Source of the DNA: Undibacterium sp049340185
GTDB taxonomy: Bacteria > Pseudomonadota > Gammaproteobacteria > Burkholderiales > Burkholderiaceae_D
Assembly: GCF_049340185.1 (NCBI RefSeq)
Contig: NZ_JBMPPC010000001.1
Span: 248,001 to 312,000, forward strand
DNA length: 64,000 bases
Reading direction: 5' to 3'
The notes under the pieces were generated by a model. It saw only the letters and a program-made list of their open reading frames with translations. It did not search any database and had not been told where the DNA came from. Positions 36,222 through 44,751 of the stretch are shown in pieces. Made by a program: the position numbers and the translations under genes. How positions within the stretch are numbered: the first letter of the stretch is position 1; each line of letters opens with the position of its first letter.

Positions 36222-37688
36222 ATGTCGTTGCGAGGGTATTCGCAATTCATATCATCACTTCCTTTGATAGAAACTATGAAGCATATTCCCATCATACCGG
36301 TACCGATAGAAGAGGCTGAAATAGCCTTATTTGAAGAGCGTCGCAAAATATATCCGCGTTCACAAAAAGGATGGTTTGCCAGTTGGCGCTGGGTACTGGT
36401 ATTTTTTACTCAAGCTCTTTTTTACGGTACCGCCTGGCTTACTTGGAATGACAGGCAGGCGGTATTGTTTGATCTGGTCACACGAAAGTTTTATATTTTT
36501 GGATTGGTTCTGTGGCCACAAGATTTCATTTATCTGGCGATCTTGCTGGTGATCTCCGCATTATCGTTATTTTTGTTTACCGCCATTGCAGGTCGTTTGT
36601 TTTGCGGATATGCCTGTCCGCAAACGGTCTATACCGAGATATTTTTATGGATAGAAGCCAAGTTCGAAGGTGATCGTAATGCGCGTATCAAGCTTGATGC
36701 GTCCCCTATATCCGTACGTAAATTTGGTATCAAATCACTGAAACACGGTGTGTGGCTTATTTTATCTTTATGGACAGGATTTACTTTTGTCGGTTACTTC
36801 ACACCAATCCATCAACTGGCAGCGGAAGTATTCAGCTTTACCCTAGGCCCTTGGGAAACGTTCTGGTTACTCTTTTATGGCTTTGCAACTTATGGCAATG
36901 CGGGCTGGATGCGTGAGCAGGTCTGTAAATATATGTGTCCTTATGCCCGCTTTCAAAGCGCGATGTTTGATAAAGATACGCTGACAATTACTTACGATAC
37001 TGCACGCGGCGAACCTCGTGGTTCGCGAAATAAAAAAGTCGATTACAAGGCGGAAGGCAAGGGTGATTGCGTCGATTGCGGTATTTGTGTACAGGTTTGT
37101 CCGACGGGAATTGATATCCGTAATGGCTTGCAATATGAATGTATTGCCTGCGGAGCATGCATTGACGGTTGTAATCAGGTGATGGATAAGATGGGTTATG
37201 AGCGTGGTTTAATTCGCTACACCACGGATCATGCACTGACTAAACAACTTGATTCTAATGCGATGTGGCGACGTGTTTTTCGTCCGCGTACTTTGGTCTA
37301 TTCCGGTATTCTCGGCCTCATCATTCTCGCAGCCGGACTGTCTTTGGCTTTGCATGTTCCTTTAAAAGTGGATGTGATCCGCGACCGTGGCATGCCGCTT
37401 GTGACGGAAACCGGTGCGATTGATAATGTCTACAAAATTCAGATCATGAATACGGAAGAGCTTGCCAAAGAAGTGCAGTTTGAAGTCAAAGGTATCAACG
37501 GTATTCGCATCGTAGGCGAGACAACGGTGAGTATTAACGCGGCAACGACTAAAGCAATACCAATGCGCGTTCGCATACCTCCCGGCGCGGCGGAGCCAGG
37601 CTCTAACCGTATCAGATTTGTCGTCAAGGATAGTAAGGCTGCCAATATCACAGTCACTGAAAAGGCTGTGTTCCTGGTGCCAAAATAG
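36222..37688 (+). CDS. ccoG: Cytochrome c oxidase accessory protein CcoG/FixG
   Basis: 488 aa from ATG 36222; ATG 36276 (MKHIPIIPVP) is an alternative and neither has a strong ribosome-binding site. A polyferredoxin-type inner-membrane protein with about five helices, the GYACPQTVYTEIF and CKYMCPYARFQSAMFD segments, and two [4Fe-4S] motifs CVDCGICVQVCP and CIACGACIDGC, then an Ig-like FixG C-terminal domain. It is needed for copper delivery and assembly of cbb3 oxidase. Confidence 0.94.
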   Translation: MSLRGYSQFISSLPLIETMKHIPIIPVPIEEAEIALFEERRKIYPRSQKGWFASWRWVLVFFTQALFYGTAWLTWNDRQAVLFDLVTRKFYIFGLVLWPQDFIYLAILLVISALSLFLFTAIAGRLFCGYACPQTVYTEIFLWIEAKFEGDRNARIKLDASPISVRKFGIKSLKHGVWLILSLWTGFTFVGYFTPIHQLAAEVFSFTLGPWETFWLLFYGFATYGNAGWMREQVCKYMCPYARFQSAMFDKDTLTITYDTARGEPRGSRNKKVDYKAEGKGDCVDCGICVQVCPTGIDIRNGLQYECIACGACIDGCNQVMDKMGYERGLIRYTTDHALTKQLDSNAMWRRVFRPRTLVYSGILGLIILAAGLSLALHVPLKVDVIRDRGMPLVTETGAIDNVYKIQIMNTEELAKEVQFEVKGINGIRIVGETTVSINAATTKAIPMRVRIPPGAAEPGSNRIRFVVKDSKAANITVTEKAVFLVPK

Positions 37689-37697
37689 GAGAATGAT

Positions 37698-38240
37698 ATG
37701 AGTGCGATATTCATGCAGGTAAAACCAAAAGCCGACCGTTGGTACAAAGAACCTTGGCTTCTGCTGGTTGTTGGTGGGCCTGCAATTGTGGTGTGTGCAA
37801 GTCTGTTCACAGGATTTCTTGCGTGGCGTGGTGCAGACAAAGTTATTGCTGAGGACTATTACAAGCAAGGCTTGATGATCAATAAAGATATTCAAAGAGA
37901 TGCCCGTGCCCGAGCACTTCAATTGACCTCGTCAATTACATTAGATTCCTCCGGACGTGTACTGATGCAGCTATCCGGTAATGGTGTATTGCCTGATACA
38001 GTTCAGTTGAGTTTGGCGAATGCCGCAGCAAATGCAACGTCGGTGAATGAGTTAGTCAGGCGTCTGCCGTTGAAGCAAATTGTGCCGGGGAGTTATGAAG
38101 GTCATCTGCCAGCACAATCATCATCGTCATTCAATGAGGTTAAGTTATTTCACGCCAAGCTGGAGACAAGCGAATGGCGTCTGACAGGCGACTGGTTTAA
38201 TCCAGAGCAAAAACCCTTACAACTACAAGCAGCAAAATAA
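37698..38240 (+). CDS. ccoH: cbb3 oxidase assembly protein CcoH/FixH
   Basis: 180 aa. One membrane helix at about 21-40 (LLLVVGGPAIVVCASLF), then the FixH pattern AWRGADKVIAEDYYKQGLMINKDI in which EDYYKQGL is highly typical. A periplasmic beta-rich domain follows. It starts 9 bases after ccoG, so it is in the same transcript. Confidence 0.92.
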   Translation: MSAIFMQVKPKADRWYKEPWLLLVVGGPAIVVCASLFTGFLAWRGADKVIAEDYYKQGLMINKDIQRDARARALQLTSSITLDSSGRVLMQLSGNGVLPDTVQLSLANAAANATSVNELVRRLPLKQIVPGSYEGHLPAQSSSSFNEVKLFHAKLETSEWRLTGDWFNPEQKPLQLQAAK

Positions 38241-38296
38241 CTTTACTCATAGTATCGAGACTGTTAACTTTGACATTGAATAAAAGGGGACAGGAT

Positions 38297-38554
38297 TTGG
38301 AATCGCACAATTCGACTCACCGCCAAACACGGGTACGATCATTATTGATGGTCGTGTTGTGGCCAGCTTTTTTAATGGCTTGTGTCATGACAGGTTTATT
38401 TTTCAGTCTGGTTGATCCTATGGAGTTGATCATTCTGGATGAACGCATCAAGATACATATCACCGGTGTTTATACCATCGGTTTTTTCTCCTTCTGGTTG
38501 CTGGGAATATTATCCAGTGGCTTAACTGCTTTGTTAATGACGGAAACGCATTGA
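38297..38554 (+). CDS. Small two-helix membrane protein in the cco cluster
   Basis: About 85 aa if it begins at TTG 38297, which has AGGGGA 7 bases upstream; an in-frame TTG at 38270 would give 94 aa. Helices lie at roughly residues 16-37 and 55-77, and a conserved-looking DPMELIILDERIKIHITGVYTIG segment joins them. I do not recognise the family. It sits where ccoI and ccoS are often found, but has neither the P-type ATPase nor the CcoS pattern. Confidence 0.7.
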   Translation: MESHNSTHRQTRVRSLLMVVLWPAFLMACVMTGLFFSLVDPMELIILDERIKIHITGVYTIGFFSFWLLGILSSGLTALLMTETH

Positions 38555-38742
38555 ACCCGGATTTTTCATTAGACCGCTATTACCTCATAGAGATGCGGAT
38601 GGCATGCTGCTTCCAAGAGAATCCGCCATCGCCGTTGTTCTGACGAAAAATCCAACTTGAATCAAGGACAGATCGTCATGCCCAATCTGACAGAACATAC
38701 GGGCTATTGGTTCGTCACTCGTCGCTTTACTCTTCATTGCTT

Positions 38743-39561
38743 ATGTTGACTTTGCCACTCGTCACTGCTGCAGTGTCCGCTGGTCTGGCAGGCGGGATTC
38801 ACTGCGTCGGTATGTGCGGAGGTATCGCCAGTCTGCTGGGTGATGCGGATAGTGAACGCCTCGGTGATGAGAAATCATCGGGTGACGCTGCCCAAAAAAA
38901 AGTGATCCATATCCAAGTAGAGGACACCGCACCTGATGCTAGCAGTCAAGCTACTGTACACAGCGTTGCCCCGGTCATTCCCCCATTAATCTTAAGGCAT
39001 GCCGGGCGCATTTTTACTTATATGCTGGTTGGTGCATTATTTGGCAGTCTGGGGACTGCCGGTATGCTGTTCAGACCTTATCTACCAGTTCAGCAAATCT
39101 TATTTGTAGTTGGGAATCTCGCATTAATTTATTTGGGAATGCGTTTGTTAGGCTGGACAGATCTGGTTCGGGCACTGATTCCGTCGTCATCGTTATTTGC
39201 TCGCCTGAACTCATTTGTTGCTAATATCCTGAGCTTGGCGATGTGTAATGCATCCCGGTATCCGTTTTTTACCGGTATGGCTTGGGGATGTTTACCTTGC
39301 GGTTTATTGTATGGTGTTGCACCGTTTGCTTTGCTGGCGGGTGACGCATGGTCTGGTGCGATGTTGATGTTGATTTTTGGTCTGAGTGCCTTGCCCTATT
39401 TGTTAATGGCACCAGTTCTCATACGATATGCAAAAATTAGCCGCTATGCGCGATATGTCCGTGTTGTTGCAGCGAGCTTGCTACTGGCAATCGGACTCTC
39501 AGGTTTATGGTATTTTGATATGTCGCTGATGCCTGATTTTTTGTGCATCACGCCTAGATGA
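38743..39561 (+). CDS. TauE/SafE or DsbD_2-like membrane protein (sulfite exporter family)
   Basis: 272 aa from ATG 38743; TTG 38707 in the same frame is also possible. About six membrane helices. The motif GGIHCVGMCGGI near the N-terminus and WGCLPCGLLYG later are the paired Cys motifs of the PF13386-type proteins often placed next to cbb3 assembly genes and linked to copper or thiol handling. A hydrophilic insert of about 60 residues (GDADSERLGDE onward) separates the first two helices. The annotation sulfite exporter is conventional; the substrate is not shown by the sequence. Confidence 0.8.
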   Translation: MLTLPLVTAAVSAGLAGGIHCVGMCGGIASLLGDADSERLGDEKSSGDAAQKKVIHIQVEDTAPDASSQATVHSVAPVIPPLILRHAGRIFTYMLVGALFGSLGTAGMLFRPYLPVQQILFVVGNLALIYLGMRLLGWTDLVRALIPSSSLFARLNSFVANILSLAMCNASRYPFFTGMAWGCLPCGLLYGVAPFALLAGDAWSGAMLMLIFGLSALPYLLMAPVLIRYAKISRYARYVRVVAASLLLAIGLSGLWYFDMSLMPDFLCITPR

Positions 39562-39635
39562 GTTTGCCGGATTGGCGGGCGACTCAGCTGTAAGCTGCCA
39601 AAACACCGCCAAACACAGTCGGAAGTAGTTAACGA

Positions 39636-39962
39636 TTACACTTTGATATTGATGATCGTGCCAAGTATGTCATCTGCCGTTTTGACGACTTTTGCGTTGA
39701 TGTCAAATCCTGCTTTAAACTCTAAAGATTGAATAATTTCTTTGGTCAGATCCGTGCTGCTCGGGGAAGTGGAACTGCCATCTGTTTCTACGCCATTACT
39801 GATTGTGATAGTAGCGCCGCCATTTTTTTGCTCCTGAAATGACACTTGTTGCGCTTGAAACCCATTAGTACTGGCATTCGCAACACTGTTTGCGGAGTTA
39901 TCCAAGGCGCGTTGATAAGATTGCAAGCCTGATAAACCTGCATTAAGGGCTGAAATCGACAT
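39636..39962 (-). CDS. Miniature flagellar rod/hook-like protein
   Basis: 108 aa from ATG 39962, chosen because GGAG lies 7 bases upstream; an ATG 6 bases earlier is in frame. The N-terminus MSISALNAGLSGLQSYQ ... SANSVANASTNGFQAQQ matches the flagellar basal-body rod N-terminal motif. The C-terminus (SLEFKAGFDINAKVVKTADDILGTIINI) matches the Flg_bbr_C motif of FlgC/FlgG. The whole middle of a normal rod or hook protein is missing, replaced by a short Ser/Thr-rich linker. No flagellar operon is nearby. It could be a real small rod-like protein or a remnant. Confidence 0.8.
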   Translation of the reverse strand: MSISALNAGLSGLQSYQRALDNSANSVANASTNGFQAQQVSFQEQKNGGATITISNGVETDGSSTSPSSTDLTKEIIQSLEFKAGFDINAKVVKTADDILGTIINIKV

Positions 39963-40059
39963 AATCATTCTCCAGAAAATACATCGTCAGGATACGCCAC
40001 TTTACGCTTTTAAGCTGACTCCTGTGATTGTTCAAATGACGACTCAAATTTCGGGTAAT

Positions 40060-42015
40060 TCACGCGCCGGATTCACTAAATACGGTGCTTGCCAGCGGCA
40101 AATGGATTTCTATCCGCGTACCTTCACCATGATTGCTGCCGACTGAAAATTCACCTTGCATTGCTTTTACCCGTTCGCGCATTCCTACCAGTCCAAACGA
40201 ACGTGATTTGCGCATATCTTCTTCCTCAATGCCGCGACCATTATCACTGATGGAGAAGCTCAGCTCGTCCGTCGTACGCTCAAACTCAATCACGACTTTA
40301 TTCGCCTTAGCATGCCGCGTTACGTTCGTCAGTGATTCTTGGATAATCCGGAAGATCGCCGTACTATGCGCATCATCCAGGTTGAGCAGGTCCTCGTCCG
40401 CCCGCAATTGGCATTCGATCTGATGGCGCTGGGTAAAATCTTTTTGCAATGTTTGCAGCGCAAAGTAGAGCCCCCCTTCATCTAGCGCGCGTGGACGTAA
40501 ATCGGTTGCGATACGGCGTAAGGTTGTGATGGAAGTTAATATCAACTGATCCATGCTGGACAAGGCCTTTTGTGATTTGCCCGACATCTCGGCATCGCGT
40601 TGCAGCAGGGATAAATCCATCCTCAATGCAGCCAGAAGTTGACCGAGATCATCATGTAGTTCGCGTGCGATATGTTTGCGCTCCTCTTCCCGGATACTTT
40701 GTAATGCGCTGGAGAGTTGACTCAATTGTGAGTGATATTGCGCCATTTTTTCTTTAGCAATTTTTCTCTCAGTGATATCCCGGAAAATCACGGTATAGAA
40801 GCGATGTCCATTTTCCATCAAGCTTGAGATCGATGCTTCGATGGGAAATTCTTCACCGCTGGCGCGCAAGCCTGTGACATAAAAATCCTCGAAATTACCA
40901 CCCATCTTTCGCCTTGTGTCGCCGGTTTGCCCAAACTTTTTGACATGGCTGCCATGCGACTTACGATGCCGCTCCGGAATCACTGCATTAAGTGAGGTGC
41001 CGGTCATTTGCTCTATGGCGTAACCGAACATCGCTGCTGCAGCAGGATTGGCCAGAATGATATTCTGATGCTCATCGATGGTGATGATGCCATCAATCGC
41101 GGTTTCGATGATGCCGGTAAGGCGTTCTTTATGGACAGACAATTCGTCGGCACTCCTCGCAATTTTTTTATTTGCGGCGCTCAAGGTAGCGTAAGGGGCA
41201 TGAATATTCACAGCAACCATGCTGCGATAGATCGCCGTCGCTGCCAGAAACTGATAAACATGTCCTGCGATGACATAGATATCGCTGGTATCGGTATATA
41301 AAGAGAAATACACCTCCGACATCGCCATAGTGGAACTGGCGACAAATAACGAAGCTCTATCAATATGCAGTCGCTCCTCTGCGTGCTCGCCCTTGATACG
41401 GACAGCCTGACGATATAACAGAGTCGCAGTCAATACATTGAGGCCGATCAACAGTGATTCACCCACTAGCTTGAAAGTTGTCTGGCCTGATTCCGCGGAG
41501 TAAGTCAAAGGTACATACTCAGGTGCAATCAAGATGAAAACGACGCAAATAGCGGTCAACAGGACTCCCGCGACGAGTACCGCAACTGATTGTGACGGCG
41601 ATGAGAACGTATCTCTGGAACTAAGTGTAAGTCCTAGCAAGGTGAGAGCGACGATCAGCCTCGACATGAGCCAAAAACTGAGTGATTTATGCATGTCAAT
41701 TGCTTGCAAAAATCCCGGCATACCCTGGAAGCTGATTGCGTGAAAAAAACCTAAAATCGCCGTACATAAAAAAGCGACGGCGAGTATGACGCTACTCTTT
41801 TTACGGCGCTCGCCAAAGGCGTTCCAGCAGACAATAAACACAGAAGAAAAAATAACGATAGTTGCTGTTTCTAATGCCGTATGCAAAGGTAAGGATGCAA
41901 TAATTTTGTAATGAGCGAAGTTGGCTTTGTTCAGCCACATGACACAAGACAGCACCAGCAGGCATAGGGCAATCCATTTGGCTTGTTTCAGTTCTTTGGG
42001 AGTATGCAGCAACAT
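40060..42015 (-). CDS. Membrane-bound MASE3-PAS sensor histidine kinase, NarX/HisKA_3 type
   Basis: 651 aa. About eight N-terminal membrane helices (1-270) resemble MASE3. A PAS domain follows at about 298-415 (GIIETAIDGIITID ... VIFRDITERK), then a coiled linker and the HisKA_3 dimerisation region with H454 in ARELHDDLGQ. The HATPase domain is at about 550-640 (NVTRHAKANKV, SDNGRGI, GLVGMRERV). This kinase type pairs with NarL/LuxR regulators; the one at 44752-45390 is the best candidate. The PAS lacks any obvious heme or flavin signature I can name. A terminator separates it from the upstream Usp gene. Confidence 0.9.
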   Translation of the reverse strand: MLLHTPKELKQAKWIALCLLVLSCVMWLNKANFAHYKIIASLPLHTALETATIVIFSSVFIVCWNAFGERRKKSSVILAVAFLCTAILGFFHAISFQGMPGFLQAIDMHKSLSFWLMSRLIVALTLLGLTLSSRDTFSSPSQSVAVLVAGVLLTAICVVFILIAPEYVPLTYSAESGQTTFKLVGESLLIGLNVLTATLLYRQAVRIKGEHAEERLHIDRASLFVASSTMAMSEVYFSLYTDTSDIYVIAGHVYQFLAATAIYRSMVAVNIHAPYATLSAANKKIARSADELSVHKERLTGIIETAIDGIITIDEHQNIILANPAAAAMFGYAIEQMTGTSLNAVIPERHRKSHGSHVKKFGQTGDTRRKMGGNFEDFYVTGLRASGEEFPIEASISSLMENGHRFYTVIFRDITERKIAKEKMAQYHSQLSQLSSALQSIREEERKHIARELHDDLGQLLAALRMDLSLLQRDAEMSGKSQKALSSMDQLILTSITTLRRIATDLRPRALDEGGLYFALQTLQKDFTQRHQIECQLRADEDLLNLDDAHSTAIFRIIQESLTNVTRHAKANKVVIEFERTTDELSFSISDNGRGIEEEDMRKSRSFGLVGMRERVKAMQGEFSVGSNHGEGTRIEIHLPLASTVFSESGA

Positions 42016-42168
42016 AGGGCGACGGGTCCGGGAGGTTAAATCCGGGTTGAATCAGACAAGTCTGTATTTTAGGGGAGTTTGTTGTATGTCAGATGTTTTT
42101 CTCCGTCTCTGCTTTTAGCTCTGACAAAAATAGCGGCGACAAAAATTGGTGACGAAAAAAGGTAGACG

Positions 42169-42195
42169 AAAAAAAGGCACGAATTCTCGTGCCTT
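42169..42195 (-). terminator. Terminator after the tandem Usp gene
   Basis: AAGGCACGA, loop ATTC, TCGTGCCTT; on the minus strand it is followed by a run of T. It lies 28 bases after the Usp stop. Confidence 0.85.
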
Positions 42196-42222
42196 CATCC
42201 AACGGTTGTATCAATGCTGATT

Positions 42223-43062
42223 TTAATGTGACATCAAAACGGGAATGGTCATACTTTCCAAAATAGTTCTGGTCACACCGCCCATGATCATTTCACGGAA
42301 ACGTGAGTGGCCATAGCCGCCCATTACTAGCATATCGCTATCTAAGTCATGAGCGAGTGAAAGCAGGGCGTTGCCAATATCGGTCGAAGTCTTGTGTACG
42401 GATACCTCTACTTTGATACCGTGGCGTGCAAGGTAGAGCGCGATATCTGCACCCGGTTGTTCGCCGTGCGCATCTGGTGTTGCCTTCGGATTGAAAATGG
42501 CAACCTGTACCAAGTCAGCACGTTTTAATAGAGGAATCGCGTCGGTAACGGCGCGTGTCGATTCGCGGCTGGCATCCCATGAAATCAGTGGACGTTTTGC
42601 AACCGTAGTGAAATCGCCGGTATAAGGAACGATTAATACCGGGCGACCTGAGTTCATCACGATATATTCGGGAAAGTCTGGCAACACAGAAGGCGAGGGC
42701 TCATCACGATTCGTTTGGCCAACCACGACCAGATCGCTGTAGCGCGCCTGTAAGCCGATGCCACCGCCAGCCTCGTCGTTGGCGATCACGCTTTCGAAAG
42801 ATGCTACGCCAAATTCCCGCATACTTTTACCAAAACTGGCGATCGCTTTTTCTGCACGTTCACGTAAAAAATTCAGATGGATCGTCAAATTGGGATCACT
42901 GGCGCTGATGTTGCCGTCCTGATAGATAAAGCGTGAAACACCTGTCACTGCTGTGCCGATCAGATGCGCATTGTCCGCAATCGCGATCTCTGCCGCAACC
43001 TTGACTCTGAGCGCAGAGCGGCTTGATTCATCCAGATGAACCAGTACGGTTTTGTAAGTCAT
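42223..43062 (-). CDS. Tandem universal stress protein
   Basis: 279 aa with two Usp domains. The first starts YKTVLVHLDESSRS; the second (about 150-279) ends with the nucleotide-binding pattern LVMGGYGHSRFREMIMGGVTRTIL. Such proteins bind ATP or other nucleotides and are often induced by low oxygen. AAGGAG precedes the ATG. It follows the FNR-like gene by 76 bases on the same strand. Confidence 0.9.
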   Translation of the reverse strand: MTYKTVLVHLDESSRSALRVKVAAEIAIADNAHLIGTAVTGVSRFIYQDGNISASDPNLTIHLNFLRERAEKAIASFGKSMREFGVASFESVIANDEAGGGIGLQARYSDLVVVGQTNRDEPSPSVLPDFPEYIVMNSGRPVLIVPYTGDFTTVAKRPLISWDASRESTRAVTDAIPLLKRADLVQVAIFNPKATPDAHGEQPGADIALYLARHGIKVEVSVHKTSTDIGNALLSLAHDLDSDMLVMGGYGHSRFREMIMGGVTRTILESMTIPVLMSH

Positions 43063-43138
43063 GTCAGACTCCTTGATGTCATAAAGAAAGCCGGTCTCAG
43101 GGCTAAGGCCAGGTGTCGATGTATTAACTAAGCTTATA

Positions 43139-44044
43139 CTAATTCAGTGCAACCGCAACCTCTTTACTCCATTGCGGGAGTAAGCTCTTTCCTACGAGGG
43201 CGGTGACTTTTTCACCTACTTTGAGACGGGTTTTAGCCGGTGGTAAACGACGTAGTGTTTTTAATGCGACAGGATCAAGAATGCCAATCTGGCGTTGCTC
43301 AACACGGATCAGCCCTAATTCATTGAAGGCAGATAAGGTGCGGCTGACTGTCTCCAGGGTCAAGCCCAGATAACTACCAATTTCGTGACGTGTCATGCGT
43401 AAATTAAATAGTTTGTTTGAATAACCGAGTTGTGCAAAACGCTCACCTAGATTAAGCAAAAAGCGGGCTACTTTAGCTTCTGCACTTAATGCACTGAGCA
43501 TACCGATCATGATTTGTTCACGTACTAATTCGCGGCTCATGGCCCGGAACATGGCTTGTTCTAATTCTGCATAGAGGCGACCAAGAGATGAAAATATTGT
43601 GTACGGTACTAAGATCACATCACAATCAGAGAGCGCAACTGCCTCCGATGCGTGACGTTGCGTATGTATGCCGTCGATACCGAGCAAATCACCTTTCATG
43701 GGGAAGCTTAATACCTGCTCGTTGCCGTATTCGTCGATTAATACGGTCTTCAGAAAACCAGAATTGACGATGTACAAAGTATCGAAATTCTGACCAATAG
43801 TATGGATACGCTGACCAGCTTTATAACGCACATGTTGGAACAAAACTTGTTCGTCATCGGACGCTAACGGGGTTGCAATGCCGAGCAAGTCACACACCTC
43901 ATGCAGGTTAGACCATAGTGTGCCGTGGCAGCGCCAGCCAGCATCATTAGATGCGGATGCCGATACGCTTGCCGACAAATAGGCGGCCGGGCTGGCGGTC
44001 ACTTCGATATTCGACAACGATGTAGAAACAGTGGCTGTAGACAT
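43139..44044 (-). CDS. FNR/CRP-family transcription regulator
   Basis: 301 aa. The first 35 residues are Ser/Ala-rich low complexity. A cyclic-nucleotide-type beta-roll (about 65-150) and a winged helix (about 215-275) follow. The recognition helix ETVSR (E231, S234, R235) is of the FNR type, which fits the TTGAT-N4-ATCAA sites nearby. Only three cysteines exist (C39, C51, C141). E. coli FNR uses C20, C23, C29 and C122; C51 and C141 could match two of them, but the CxxC pair is missing. It may hold a different cluster, use another ligand, or not sense oxygen directly. A basic C-terminal tail is present. Starts 21 bases after the REC gene. Confidence 0.88.
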   Translation of the reverse strand: MSTATVSTSLSNIEVTASPAAYLSASVSASASNDAGWRCHGTLWSNLHEVCDLLGIATPLASDDEQVLFQHVRYKAGQRIHTIGQNFDTLYIVNSGFLKTVLIDEYGNEQVLSFPMKGDLLGIDGIHTQRHASEAVALSDCDVILVPYTIFSSLGRLYAELEQAMFRAMSRELVREQIMIGMLSALSAEAKVARFLLNLGERFAQLGYSNKLFNLRMTRHEIGSYLGLTLETVSRTLSAFNELGLIRVEQRQIGILDPVALKTLRRLPPAKTRLKVGEKVTALVGKSLLPQWSKEVAVALN

Positions 44045-44065
44045 GGTTTTCCCTCTCGAGGTAGA

Positions 44066-44461
44066 TTAATTCAAATTCTTTGATGGCTCTGCATGAATCC
44101 AGTTATGCAGGATGCGTGGTATTTGTGCGAAGTCAGTGGACTTATCCAGAAAACCATCGGCACCGGCTCGCATGGCTTGCAAGCGGTTTGCGTCGGTGGC
44201 GTGGTTGGTGAGTACGATAATTTTGACGTCAGGTTTCTTTTGTTTGACGCTTTTTAATAAGCTCAGTCCGTTGCCATCACTAAGCTGTACATCCAAAATC
44301 ATCGCGTTGGTATCCGAGCCCAGAATCTCCTGGTAAGCGCTCTTGATATCACCAGCGACGCCGACAATATGAACATCAGGCAGATCGTCCATGAAACCGA
44401 CTAAGCGATTTTGGATCAGTACAGAATCTTCAACGATGTACAGGTTTAAGCTCGGGCTCAT
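44066..44461 (-). CDS. Stand-alone receiver (REC) domain protein
   Basis: 131 aa, one receiver domain without output domain. Acidic residues ED at 11-12, phospho-acceptor D57 (MILDVQL), Thr in VLTNHAT and Lys in LDKSTDF are all present, so it should be phosphorylatable. It heads the REC / FNR-like / Usp transcript and may act in a phosphorelay or as a phosphate sink. Confidence 0.88.
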   Translation of the reverse strand: MSPSLNLYIVEDSVLIQNRLVGFMDDLPDVHIVGVAGDIKSAYQEILGSDTNAMILDVQLSDGNGLSLLKSVKQKKPDVKIIVLTNHATDANRLQAMRAGADGFLDKSTDFAQIPRILHNWIHAEPSKNLN

Positions 44462-44751
44462 TTTTCTGATCTTGAGTAAATTTTTAATGCGCTTCTCAAT
44501 AATTCTTGAGATAAATTTACGGACACTTGCATGTATTCGTATGAATTCATTATGATCAGTAAGTGAATTGATTTACATCAGGGAATGCTGATTTGACTGG
44601 CGGAAATTACTGAGTCCCTTGTAGGAATATTCCTAGCAGAAGAGTGATGACTCGGTTCGCTTTCCAAGCTTTAAGCGAGATAGGCGCGCGATCTTGTAGT
44701 ACTCGCGTGCATCAAAGAAGGGTGTGGGTAGTGCTGTTCTGGCAGTGTGGT
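44462..44751. promoter_or_regulatory. Regulatory region before the REC / FNR-like operon
   Basis: 290 bases between the REC start and the stop of the NarL-type gene. It holds an FNR-type site (44568-44581) and a 14-bp perfect palindrome TAGGAATATTCCTA (44622-44635). A plus-strand open frame starting at 44644 runs antisense into the NarL-type gene and is not convincing. Confidence 0.6.
44568..44581 (-). promoter_or_regulatory. FNR-type site before the REC / FNR-like operon
   Basis: TTGATTTACATCAG on the plus strand, one mismatch from TTGAT-N4-ATCAA. It lies about 113 bases before the REC start codon, suggesting autoregulation or cross-regulation by the FNR-like protein. Confidence 0.65.

Noticed and set aside
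37362..37922. 186-codon open frame antisense to ccoG/ccoH
   Set aside because: It spans two well-supported genes and their spacer and has no recognisable protein pattern.
39573..39612. TTGGCGG / CCGCCAA inverted repeat between convergent genes
   Set aside because: Possible bidirectional terminator, but there is no T-run and the inner pairing is irregular, so it was not called.
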